Source: an uncultured Rubrobacteraceae bacterium (GTDB lineage Bacteria; Actinomycetota; Rubrobacteria; Rubrobacterales; Rubrobacteraceae). From it: a DNA stretch of 11,488 bases. Shown here piece after piece: positions 1-6,447 of this stretch (the first letter of the stretch is position 1; each line of letters opens with the position of its first letter). The position numbers were made by a program, and so were the translations under genes. The stretch lies in the NCBI GenBank assembly GCA_902805985.1, contig CADCUW010000513.1, forward strand, positions 1 to 11,488. Reading direction: 5' to 3'. The notes below the pieces were generated by a model. It was not told where the DNA came from, ran no database searches, and worked only from the letters and a program-made list of their open reading frames with translations.

Positions 1-2
1 TC

Positions 3-629
3 GGCCTAGAGAGCCGGGCCGTGGAGCTGCCGAGCTGCGTGGCGCCCCCGGTCCCCCCCGCCGAGACGCTGGGGGACATGCACGCCGACGCCGACGCGGT
101 GTGCGCCGCGCTCGACGAGGAAGACGGGCCCGTGATGCTGGTGGGCCACTCCTACGGCGGCATGGTCATCACCGACGCCGCCGCGGGGCGGGAAGACGTA
201 GCGTATCTAGTCTACGTGACCTCCATGATGCCCGACTCTGGCGAGACGATGGCGGACCTCGGCGGGGAGCCGGGGCCGTGGATGGACCCCAACCCAGGGG
301 ACGGCACGATGGGCATCGAGGCCGGGCTCGTGCCCGACGCCTTCATGCAGGATTGCGACAGGGAGGCGGTCGCGGGGGCGCTGGAGCGGCTCACCCGCCA
401 GCCTTTGGCCCTCTTCGGTCAGGCCCCCCGCGCCGTCGCGTGGCGGGAGAAGCCCTCGACGTACGTGGTGTGCGCCGAGGACCGGGCGACCCCGCCGGAG
501 GCGCAGCGGGAGTACGCGAGGAGGGCCGGAAAGGTCGCGGAGATTCCGACGGGTCACCACCCGATGCTCTCGCGGCCCGGGTTGTTGGCGCGGGTACTCG
601 CGGAGGCAGCGGCCACGCCGGATGAATGA
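3..629 (+). CDS. Alpha/beta hydrolase, 5'-truncated by the window edge
   Basis: This is the C-terminal part of an alpha/beta-hydrolase-fold protein, probably of the small esterase-like group that resembles plant salicylate/methyl esterases. The frame is open to the left edge (first full codon at 3), and the family normally has a first beta strand and an oxyanion-hole HG motif that are missing here, so the real start lies outside. A GTG at 21 is in frame but has no convincing ribosome site. Counting from that GTG as residue 1, the nucleophile elbow is GHSYGG with Ser44, the acid is Asp154 in CAEDRATPP, and the base is His179 in TGHHPMLSRP, so the triad is complete. The substrate cannot be told from the sequence. 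The stop lies only about 15 bases from the end of a decayed transposase on the other strand. Confidence 0.85.
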   Translation, partial: GLESRAVELPSCVAPPVPPAETLGDMHADADAVCAALDEEDGPVMLVGHSYGGMVITDAAAGREDVAYLVYVTSMMPDSGETMADLGGEPGPWMDPNPGDGTMGIEAGLVPDAFMQDCDREAVAGALERLTRQPLALFGQAPRAVAWREKPSTYVVCAEDRATPPEAQREYARRAGKVAEIPTGHHPMLSRPGLLARVLAEAAATPDE

Positions 630-644
630 GGCGTTGGGCGCCTC

Positions 645-1302
645 ACGGCTCCAGGGCCTTCAGGTCCACCTTACGGACGTCGGGCGGCCTGCCGTGGGGC
701 CCGTCCCGCGGTCCACGCCCTCCCCGACCCACCGCCTCAGGACCCTTTAGACGGTGGGCTCATGCACTTGCAGGTATCCGGCTATGGCCTTGGCGCTCGC
801 CGCGGGCGCCAAGGTCAGCCCTCGGTGTGCAGCGCGACCACGGCCCGCCTGCGCTCGGCGGATCCCGGTATCTTGCGGTAGGGCGGGAAGCGCAGCACGA
901 ATCGCGGCGGGGTGGGCTCCTCCCGGGGACGCGCCGAACCGTCTTTCGGTCGGGCCGCCTGCCGAAGAGGACTAACTAGCGTTCGCGATCTCGCTGGGGT
1001 TGAAGCCCGGGTACTCGACCTTGAGGTCCACGACGAGCCGGCGCATAGTCGGGGGCGGTCTCTTGTGCCTTGCATGCTCGGAGCCGAAGAGGCTCTCCAT
1101 CCCTTCGGCCTCGAAGCGCGCCGTCCAGCGTCGAAGTGTGCGTTCAGGGGCCGCACCTGTCTCGCTCGGGGGCGGGGCCACCGAACAGTACCAGCGGACG
1201 GATCAGTTCGTAGTCCCCCTGCTCGGGCCATCCGCACAAAAGCTCGATCTGCTCCCGTTCGGCGGTCGGCTCGACGCGGCGACGACGGCCGTTCTCGTAC
1301 AT
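645..1302 (-). pseudogene. Decayed transposase relic (rve/IS481-like), several frameshifts and stops
   Basis: Read leftwards, successive frames give pieces that join into the N-terminal part of one DDE-type transposase. From ATG at 1302 comes a 52-codon piece with ELIRPLVLFG, ending at a stop at 1144-1146. In a second frame (1181-972) come PERTLRRWTARFEAEG, typical of a first helix-turn-helix, and YPGFNPSEIANAS before a stop. A third frame, near 958-912, reads FGRRPDRKTVRRV. A fourth, near 927-818, reads FPPYRKIPG and RRAVVALHTEG, then a stop. A fifth, near 810-731, reads AKAIAGYLQV and RVLRRWVGEGV, a second helix-turn-helix interrupted by a TAA. The last recognisable words are RKVDLKALE near 672-648. 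The catalytic DDE core expected after this is absent, so the relic is both frameshifted and truncated. The family name is from memory of IS481-like and related rve transposases in Rubrobacter-type genomes. It cannot be functional. Confidence 0.8.
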
Positions 1303-1522
1303 CCCCGTCCCCCGCCGGGCAGTCCGCCCTTAGCTCGTCGGGGGCGAGCCGTTCTCCGGGGGCGTGCCGGGTGGGTTCCTCCGGCAGCGGGTAGCCGTTG
1401 CGGGGTCTCCTCTCAAAGCACCTCGCGCGCGGGCCAACACGGACGGGCGGGGAAGTGTTTACGTGGTACGGCGTGCGGGAACTTTGAGGGTTCGCACAAC
1501 GAGAGATCCGAGGTAATTTCAC
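1303..1522. other. Intergenic region before the baeRF-like gene
   Basis: No gene is supported in this stretch. The left part reads as G+C-rich sequence just upstream of the relic transposase start and probably includes what is left of the element's end; I could not define a terminal inverted repeat. The right part is the leader of the gene at 1523. GAGGT at 1510-1514 is a plausible ribosome site eight bases before the ATG. GGGAAC at 1478-1483 with GTTT at 1458-1461 upstream loosely resembles promoters of alternative stress sigma factors, and GGAACTTT also resembles an ECF -35 element. Neither match is good enough to call. Confidence 0.4.
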
Positions 1523-2641
1523 ATGGCGCAGACGCAGGAGATCAGGCGAGCGATAGACTCGATGGCGGGCCGGGACGGGCCGGTGCTCTCGGCCTACGTG
1601 AGCGTGAACGCCGCGATCGCGGAGAACCAGGGGCAGGCTTACCTCGTACGCCTGCGGGACGCCATGAACGACGAGGGCGTGCCCGAGGGCCTGCAGGACC
1701 GGATCCGCGGTTTCGTGGAGGATGAGACGCATCCCGGGGCGAGGACGCTCGCCGTCTTCGCCGACGAGGACGGCCTCTTTGAGGTCTACCGGCTGCAGGT
1801 GGACCTGCCGGAGTCTTGCCGCTGGGGCGATCCTAACGTCGCGCCCCTGACGCTGGTCCTCGACGAGTACGAGCCCTACGGGGCTGTGGTCCTGGATGCC
1901 GAGAGGTTCCGCCTCTTCGTGGTCTCGCCGCTGGCCGACCCGGAAGACGCCGGGGAGATGAAGGGCAGCGGTTTTCGTGAGTTGGACCTCCGCCCGGGCC
2001 AGCCCCACCCCAGGAGCCACGGCTCGACGGACATGGACCCGGCAGGCCGCAAGCAGGAGGAACTCGCGCACCGCTACTACAAGGAGATGGGCGAGCTCAC
2101 GCGGGACGCCGCCTTTCGCGAGGGGGTCCGGCGCCTGATCCTGGCCGGCCCCAGCGAGGTGACGTCGGCCTTCCGCGAAGCCCTGCCCAACGAGCTCAAG
2201 GACCGGGTGGCGGCCGAGGAGCCGGTGGACCTCAGCGCCTCAGAAGGCGAGTTGATCGACCGCCTGGAGGAGATCCGGGAGAGGGCTGAGCACGAGCGCG
2301 CGGGGGAGCTGCTCGCCGAGATCCGGGAGAGCGGCGTCCGGGGACCCGAGGCCACCATCAAAGCCCTGCAGGAAGAGAACCGCGTCTACCACCTCGCAGC
2401 CCTCTGGGACCTGGAGGGCGAGATCCGCTGGTCCGACACCGACGGCCTCGCCATCATGGACATCACGCAGGAGAAGAGCCCGTTCTCCGGGGAACCTACC
2501 CGCGTGCGTCCCCTGACCGACGTCCTCGTCGACCTCGCCTCCGCCCGGGGCGCCCGCCTGGACTTTCTGCGCGGCGAGAACGAGAACACCGACACCCTGC
2601 GCGACGAGTTCGGAGGGCTGGCGGGCCTGACGCGCTTCTAG
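1523..2641 (+). CDS. baeRF / eRF1-like (VLRF1-type) protein, function unknown
   Basis: The 372-residue product looks like a bacterial archaeo-eukaryotic release-factor homologue (baeRF/Vms1-like). Visible pieces are an N-terminal strand region SAYVSV (residues 23-28) and TLAVFADEDG (75-84), a central RNase-H-like eRF1 domain-2 region with PYGAVVLDAERFRLFVV (118-134) and VRRLILAGPSEV (202-213), and a C-terminal L7Ae-like domain-3 region from about 275. It ends in FGGLAGLTRF, matching the GG-x-A-x-LRF ending common in this group. No GGQ peptidyl-hydrolysis motif is present. The Cys pairs of the zinc-ribbon insert seen in some relatives are also absent; the only Cys is residue 99. It is soluble, very acidic, and has no signal peptide. 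The ATG is supported by GAGGT eight bases upstream. Family members are guessed to act at ribosomes or on RNA; nothing here fixes a role. A hairpin overlaps the stop codon. Confidence 0.7.
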   Translation: MAQTQEIRRAIDSMAGRDGPVLSAYVSVNAAIAENQGQAYLVRLRDAMNDEGVPEGLQDRIRGFVEDETHPGARTLAVFADEDGLFEVYRLQVDLPESCRWGDPNVAPLTLVLDEYEPYGAVVLDAERFRLFVVSPLADPEDAGEMKGSGFRELDLRPGQPHPRSHGSTDMDPAGRKQEELAHRYYKEMGELTRDAAFREGVRRLILAGPSEVTSAFREALPNELKDRVAAEEPVDLSASEGELIDRLEEIRERAEHERAGELLAEIRESGVRGPEATIKALQEENRVYHLAALWDLEGEIRWSDTDGLAIMDITQEKSPFSGEPTRVRPLTDVLVDLASARGARLDFLRGENENTDTLRDEFGGLAGLTRF

Positions 2642-2652
2642 AGCGTCAGGCC
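2624..2652 (+). terminator. 10-bp hairpin spanning the stop codon
   Basis: GGCCTGACGC at 2624-2633 and GCGTCAGGCC at 2643-2652 are a perfect inverted repeat with a 9-base loop that holds the last sense codons and TAG stop. No U tract follows, so it is a U-less terminator or mRNA-stabilising hairpin at best. Such stems at gene ends are common in G+C-rich actinobacteria. Confidence 0.45.
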
Positions 2653-2920
2653 GGCCTCCCGACCGCGGATCGAAGCCCACCCCGCCGGCCGCAAGGAGCG
2701 TCTCCTCGGTAGGTCGATACTAGCTGGTCCATCGCAGAGACGCGCCGCTGGGGTGTGGAGTCCCCCCACCGTAGCGCCTCCAACCTATATGTTTCGTTTT
2801 TGTTAAGAGTATTGCGAAAAGGTCGTATGGGTGTTAGCGTATTCGTGACCCCGGCCGTATCTCGGCGGTGGCGATAGACGATAGATCCATAATCCGCGTT
2901 TTTCGCGGAAGGAAGAACCG
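2653..2920. other. Intergenic leader region upstream of the sortase gene
   Basis: About 270 bases without a supported gene. The first half is G+C-rich and shows no recognisable RNA gene. The stretch at about 2780-2870 is clearly more A/T-rich than the rest of the window and most likely carries the sortase promoter. Weak candidate pairs there are TTGTTA with TCGTAT and TTGCGA with TAGCGT, each at a spacing of 17, but neither -10 match is good. A small hairpin lies at 2893-2909. I see no riboswitch that I could name. Confidence 0.4.
2893..2909 (+). promoter_or_regulatory. Short leader hairpin before the sortase ribosome site
   Basis: TCCGCG at 2893-2898 and CGCGGA at 2904-2909 form a perfect 6-bp stem with a TTTTT loop, ending 11 bases before the strong ribosome-binding site at 2921. 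It could modulate translation or protect the 5' end of the mRNA. It might also be chance, since a 6-bp G+C-rich palindrome is not rare. Confidence 0.35.
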
Positions 2921-2926
2921 AGGAGG
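2921..2926 (+). promoter_or_regulatory. Ribosome-binding site that fixes the sortase start
   Basis: AGGAGG ends four bases before ATG at 2931. It is the best Shine-Dalgarno match in the window and decides against the in-frame GTG at 2868, which would add 21 charged residues in front of the membrane segment and has no such site. Confidence 0.75.
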
Positions 2927-2930
2927 AGCA

Positions 2931-3887
2931 ATGAGGGGAAGGTTTGGCTGGATCGGGGCCGGAGTGTTGTTGCTCGGTATCGTGGCGGTGCTCGCGGCTG
3001 GGACCGTTGCGTTGGGGGGTACGAACCTGTTGGCCAGCTCGGATAACGACCAGACCGAGCGGGCCGTCGAGCCCACCGGCGCGGAGAAGGAGCCGCCCGA
3101 AGCCGTCCAGGAACCCGAAAAAGAAGTAACCAAGCAGGAAGAGACAAAGCCCGAGGAGGTCGAGAAAGACGAGCCCGAGGAGGAGCTCAGCGACGAGGAG
3201 CAGGTTGAGGTAGCCGAATCGTTCTCGGCGCCCAGGGAGCCCAAGGAGCCCACCCCGGCGTCAGCTTCCGCGTCAGCTTCCGCGTCAGCTTCCGCGTCAG
3301 CTTCCGCGTCAGCTTCTGCCTCCCCTTCGTCAGAAGCCTCCGCTTCGTCAGAAGCTTCCCCTTCGTCAGAAGCCTCCCCTTCGTCAGAAGCCTCCCCTTC
3401 GTCAGAAGCCTCCCCTTCGTCAGAAGCCTCCGCTTCGGCCGCGGCCTCGGCGCCCGCGGACACCACCATGACGCTTGACATTCCCGCGATCGGCGTCTCC
3501 GTCGGCGTGTACGAGGGAACGGCCGAGGATTCGCTCACGGCGGGCACGGGCCACCTCTCCGGCACCGGGTACCCTTGGGTCCCTGGCTCCAACACCTACA
3601 TCGCCGGCCACCGTCTCGGCTATCCCGGCACCGGCAGCGACCACGTCTTCTACGACCTGCCCTCGCTCGGCATCGGTGATGAGGTCTTGCTCACCGACGC
3701 CAACGGCAAGACCTACACCTACGCGGTTAGCGAGATCCTGGAGGTCCCGATCACCGACCTCTCCGTGACCGCCCCCGTCGGCCGGGACGTCGTGAGCCTG
3801 CAGACGTGCATCGAGGACTACGGGGACTACTGGTCCGAGGGTCCCAACTGGAACGTCCGCTACGTGGTCCGCGCCGACAAGGTCTAG
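2931..3887 (+). CDS. Membrane-anchored sortase (class E-like) on a repeat-rich stalk
   Basis: Sortases are cysteine transpeptidases that join surface proteins to the cell wall or to each other. The 318-residue product begins with MRGRFGW and a hydrophobic stretch (about residues 7-30) that is an uncleaved signal anchor. A charged Glu/Lys/Pro-rich segment follows (about 40-108). Then comes a Ser/Ala/Glu/Pro-rich low-complexity segment (110-168) encoded by tandem repeats, and then the sortase fold from about 178 to the end. The catalytic residues are all present: His227 in YIAGHRLG, Cys293 in SLQTCIED (usual form TL-x-TC), and Arg310 in NWNVRYVV. The class is uncertain: the short C-terminus and actinobacterial context suggest class E, but class D is possible. 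No protein with a sortase sorting signal is encoded in the window, so the substrate is elsewhere. The gene has its own strong ribosome site and is closed by a perfect terminator hairpin. Confidence 0.88.
   Translation: MRGRFGWIGAGVLLLGIVAVLAAGTVALGGTNLLASSDNDQTERAVEPTGAEKEPPEAVQEPEKEVTKQEETKPEEVEKDEPEEELSDEEQVEVAESFSAPREPKEPTPASASASASASASASASASASASPSSEASASSEASPSSEASPSSEASPSSEASPSSEASASAAASAPADTTMTLDIPAIGVSVGVYEGTAEDSLTAGTGHLSGTGYPWVPGSNTYIAGHRLGYPGTGSDHVFYDLPSLGIGDEVLLTDANGKTYTYAVSEILEVPITDLSVTAPVGRDVVSLQTCIEDYGDYWSEGPNWNVRYVVRADKV
3258..3317 (+). repeat. Five 12-bp tandem repeats inside the sortase gene
   Basis: GCGTCAGCTTCC is repeated at 3258, 3270, 3282 and 3294 without change, and at 3306 with one mismatch in its last base. 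Each unit encodes ASAS, giving an alternating Ala-Ser tract at residues 110-129. Near-perfect identity over a protein-coding stretch points to recent slippage expansion. Confidence 0.95.
3327..3434 (+). repeat. Six 18-bp tandem repeats inside the sortase gene
   Basis: The unit TCGTCAGAAGCCTCCCCT, encoding SSEASP, occurs six times back to back starting at 3327, 3345, 3363, 3381, 3399 and 3417. The first and last end in GCT (Ala instead of Pro) and the second has GCT for GCC. It encodes residues 133-168 of the sortase stalk. Because the unit length is a multiple of three, copy-number changes would alter stalk length without breaking the frame. Confidence 0.95.
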
Positions 3888-3911
3888 TAACTCTAGAGCA
3901 GCCAGATTCTC

Positions 3912-3954
3912 AGCGGTCGGCCCTCAGCAGAACTAAAGCTGAGGGCCGACCGCT
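3912..3954. terminator. Perfect 17-bp terminator hairpin between convergent genes
   Basis: AGCGGTCGGCCCTCAGC at 3912-3928 and its exact complement at 3938-3954 flank a 9-base loop. In the rightward direction it is followed by TTATTCTATT, making it a good intrinsic terminator for the sortase gene. In the leftward direction the tail is not U-rich, so it is a weaker stop for the SixA gene, whose stop codon is only five bases away. Confidence 0.85.
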
Positions 3955-3959
3955 TTATT

Positions 3960-4466
3960 CTATTCGCCGGTCATGGCGCGCAGGATCTTCGGGGTCGCGA
4001 GCCAGCGTAGTTGGCCGGCGCCGGGCGCGAACGGACCCGAGAAGCGAACGCAGACGACGCCGCCCTTCTTTATAGTGATCTCGGCGCCGTCGGCCTCCCC
4101 GGTTAGCAGGTAGGAGGCCAGCTCGTGCAGGCCCGGCCGGTGGCCGACGACGGCCACGAAATCCGCCTCTTCGTAGGCTTCCAGGGCGTAGGCTGCCTTC
4201 TCCGGCGGGAGCGTCGGCTCCAGCGGGGTCCAGGACTTCGGGTCGGGCCAGCCCTCCTTTTCGGCCAGAAGCTCGGCCGTCCGCCACGCCCGTTCGAAGG
4301 GGCTGCTGAGGAGCACGTCCACCCGCGGCGCTAAACGGGCGAGACCATTGGCCGAACGGCGGAAATCTTCCTCGCCCTGCGGGGTGAGCGGGCGCAGGGA
4401 GTCGTCGGGCCAGCGCTCCGGGTCACGGTCGTGGGCGTTGGCGTGGCGTACCAGGTAGAGGTCCAC
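3960..4466 (-). CDS. sixA: SixA-like histidine phosphatase
   Basis: The 168-residue product belongs to the histidine phosphatase (phosphoglycerate mutase-like) superfamily. SixA-type members remove phosphate from phosphohistidine on proteins, though the substrate here is unknown. The phospho-acceptor His8 lies in the N-terminal LVRHANA (usual LVRHG/A-x-A). SSPFERAWRTAE (54-65) supplies the second conserved Arg59, and VVGHRPGL (106-113) supplies the second catalytic His109. The length is typical for SixA, with no insertion for sugar-phosphate binding. The start is GTG at 4466, six bases after the stop of the CYTH-CHAD gene and with no clear ribosome site of its own, so translation is probably coupled to that gene. 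CHAD-SixA pairing is seen elsewhere in bacteria and suggests a role in phosphate or polyphosphate metabolism; that link is inference. Confidence 0.87.
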   Translation of the reverse strand: MDLYLVRHANAHDRDPERWPDDSLRPLTPQGEEDFRRSANGLARLAPRVDVLLSSPFERAWRTAELLAEKEGWPDPKSWTPLEPTLPPEKAAYALEAYEEADFVAVVGHRPGLHELASYLLTGEADGAEITIKKGGVVCVRFSGPFAPGAGQLRWLATPKILRAMTGE

Positions 4467-4472
4467 GAGGGG

Positions 4473-6260
4473 TCAGCGCGCGATCTTTTCGGAGCCCTTT
4501 GCCTTCTGCGTGCTCTTCGCGGCCTCTTTCATGACCTTCTCGAAGTCCTTCCAGCCCTTGCCCCCGGCGAGGGCTGGAAGCGGCTTGGACCCGAGCACCT
4601 TGGCGCGTATTCCGGCGGCCTCCCGCAGGTAGCGCTCTGCGAAGACGCCCATCGTGAAGGCGGCGCCCCGGGGGACCCGCGTACCCTCCGTCGTCGTGCC
4701 CAGTTCCCGCAAGGTCCCGGCGGCGACGATGGCGTCCTGGTGGTCGCCGAGGTCGTCCTGCAGCGCCTTGAGGGGTGAGACCAGGGCCGCGACGGGCTTG
4801 CCGTAGACCTCGGAGACGAACTCCAGGGTGTAGCGGAGCCGCTTGCCCTTCTTGCGCAGGTCGTGGAAGTCATCCGGCGGCGATGACTCGTCCAGGCGTT
4901 TGGCGGCCTTGCGCCACTTGCGGTAGCGGGCGGAGATGAGATCCGGCGCCGCTGAGGTTACGGGCTCGCCCTGGAGGCTGTGGCCGTTGCCCTGCGCGAG
5001 CTCCCGCTCGGTGCCGGGGCCGCGCTGCAGCATCTCGCCGAAGGACGTCTCCAGGCGCTCGTAGCGTGCGGAGTCGAGCGTCTGGAGCATGCGCCCGCGG
5101 GCCTCCGCGCGCCGCTTGCCCAGGATGTCGAGGATCTTGCCCAGAAACTCCGACCTCTCCTCGTCGGCCTCGTCTCTCCACGATTCGAGGCGATCTATCT
5201 GGACGTCCAGGTCCCTGACCTCTCCCAGAGAGCGCGCCACCCACCGGAGCTCCTCACGGAACCACCTGGCCCTCTCTGGCAGCGCGCCCTCGAACACCTT
5301 CATGGCGGCCCGCATCCGGCGCGTCGCAACGCGCATGTCGTGGAGCGCCTCCGGGTCCTCGCCGATCCTGGTGCCGGGCTCGTAGGCCCGCATCTTGGCG
5401 AACTGCCGGCGCAGCACGGCGAACGCCACCTCGCCAAGGGTCATGGTGGGGCCTATCTCCGTGGGACCCGCCCCGGTGTCACCGCCGGGGCTGAGGCCCG
5501 TGGCGTAGAGCCCCGTCTCGAACTTGGAGATGGAGGCCGGCTTGAGGTCCAGGGCGTACTGCATCTCGTCCACAAAGCCGCGCAGGTCCGGCGTCGGGGC
5601 GGTACCCACGCCGACCTCGACCTCGACCCGGTTGAGGTGGGCAGCCTCCCTGCCCCCTCCGAGCGGTATCTCCGAGGAGTCGAGCAGGACCTCGCCGATG
5701 CGGACCCGGCTGGCCGACGCGCCGTTCTCCGACTCGCCCGTGGTGTCCTCCAGCATGAGCGCGAACTTCTGGCGGCGGGTGCGGACCTCGAACATCGGCC
5801 GCGCATCAAGGCCGCCCAGGAGGGAGCGGGCGCGCTCGCCGACCGGGCCTGGCGCCTTGCCCAGGGTCGCCGGTTTATCGTCGCCCAGAGGCTCGGTGAT
5901 CTCGCGCCGCCGCCGGACGTTGCCCTCGGCGGGTGAGAGGGATTTCATCGTCGCCTCGGCCTTGCTCCCGGCCTTCCGGACGCGCAGGGCGTAGCCGGCC
6001 CGGTAGAAGCGCCAGTCCCCAGCATCGTAGTAGGTGTCGGTGATCTTCTCTTCCGACTCGGGCTCGACCACGAGCCCCGACCCCGAAGAATGTTGCCGGA
6101 GCCAGGCGCCGACGGACTCAAGCTCCGTCGCGTCGAACTGCCATTCCAGCTCGTGATGGTCGACCGGAGAACGCCTTCTCGCGGGGGTTCTGCCGGAAGA
6201 CTTCCTTCCACCGGACCTTCCGCCGCCGGACGACTTCTGCCTGCTCCTCTGCTGCGCCAT
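4473..6260 (-). CDS. CYTH-CHAD protein (polyphosphate-linked triphosphate tunnel family)
   Basis: The 595-residue protein has three parts. Residues 1-33 are a disordered basic tail rich in Arg, Lys, Ser and Gly. Residues about 35-255 are a CYTH (triphosphate tunnel) domain: signature ELEWQ (37-41), DTYYDA (75-80), ALRVRK (91-96), ATMKSL (103-108), EVRTRRQKF (158-166) and VEVEVG (212-217). CYTH enzymes usually hydrolyse triphosphate or polyphosphate with a metal, but the ExExK signature here ends in Gln, so activity is uncertain. Residues about 275-575 are a helical CHAD domain with its conserved histidines in LHDMRVATRRMR (His307), FHDLRKKGKRLRY (His466) and LGDHQDA (His507). CHAD domains bind polyphosphate and target granules in other bacteria. 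The ATG is preceded by GGGGTGAGG a few bases upstream. It is the first gene of a leftward pair with the SixA gene, divergent from the MgtC-family gene, and lies near ppk1 and ppx. Confidence 0.92.
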   Translation of the reverse strand: MAQQRSRQKSSGGGRSGGRKSSGRTPARRRSPVDHHELEWQFDATELESVGAWLRQHSSGSGLVVEPESEEKITDTYYDAGDWRFYRAGYALRVRKAGSKAEATMKSLSPAEGNVRRRREITEPLGDDKPATLGKAPGPVGERARSLLGGLDARPMFEVRTRRQKFALMLEDTTGESENGASASRVRIGEVLLDSSEIPLGGGREAAHLNRVEVEVGVGTAPTPDLRGFVDEMQYALDLKPASISKFETGLYATGLSPGGDTGAGPTEIGPTMTLGEVAFAVLRRQFAKMRAYEPGTRIGEDPEALHDMRVATRRMRAAMKVFEGALPERARWFREELRWVARSLGEVRDLDVQIDRLESWRDEADEERSEFLGKILDILGKRRAEARGRMLQTLDSARYERLETSFGEMLQRGPGTERELAQGNGHSLQGEPVTSAAPDLISARYRKWRKAAKRLDESSPPDDFHDLRKKGKRLRYTLEFVSEVYGKPVAALVSPLKALQDDLGDHQDAIVAAGTLRELGTTTEGTRVPRGAAFTMGVFAERYLREAAGIRAKVLGSKPLPALAGGKGWKDFEKVMKEAAKSTQKAKGSEKIAR

Positions 6261-6311
6261 TCAGCCTCACCCCTTTGGCCGCCACGCCGGGCGGCGAGTC
6301 AACAGATACGA

Positions 6312-6342
6312 AATATAGCAAACGTGGTCGTTTTGTACACAA
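6312..6342 (-). promoter_or_regulatory. Candidate extended -10 promoter for the CYTH-CHAD gene
   Basis: On the leftward strand TGC precedes TATATT (complement of 6312-6317), an extended -10 element with one mismatch to TATAAT. TTGTGT (complement of 6337-6342) lies 19 bases upstream as a poor -35. The block at 6300-6350 is A/T-rich compared with everything around it, which supports a promoter region between these divergent genes. No transcript start is known. Confidence 0.4.
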
Positions 6343-6447
6343 TAAGTTGTAGCCGGCGAGGGTTTGAAAGCGCGGTCTCAGACCCGTATATTCCGCTCGA
6401 CATGCCGCGTTGCGAAGGCGCGGGCGGTCCTCTCAAGGGTGGTTCGC

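Noticed and set aside
815..2071. Open leftward frame of 418 codons
   Set aside because: Most of it is the antisense of the baeRF-like gene, with no family resemblance and biased composition. Only its last part (REEPTPP onward) is real, as one piece of the transposase relic.
3258..3434. Possible CRISPR-like array
   Set aside because: Units are 12 and 18 bp, directly adjacent without spacers, and in frame with the sortase gene.
2834..3595. Leftward frame with ASDEGE repeats, resembling a repeat protein
   Set aside because: It is the antisense of the sortase stalk repeats. The rightward frame has a strong ribosome site, a membrane anchor and the sortase catalytic residues.
4980..5936. Long rightward frame opposite the CYTH-CHAD gene
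   Set aside because: It is a G+C-driven shadow: no motif, no ribosome site, and the opposite strand codes for clear CYTH and CHAD domains.
6333..6342. TTGTACACAA as an operator palindrome
   Set aside because: Only the central TGTACA is self-complementary, too short to call an operator.
6364..6447. Longer N-terminus for the MgtC-family protein
   Set aside because: It adds 28 basic residues that the family lacks; GTG at 6448 has a ribosome site at proper spacing.
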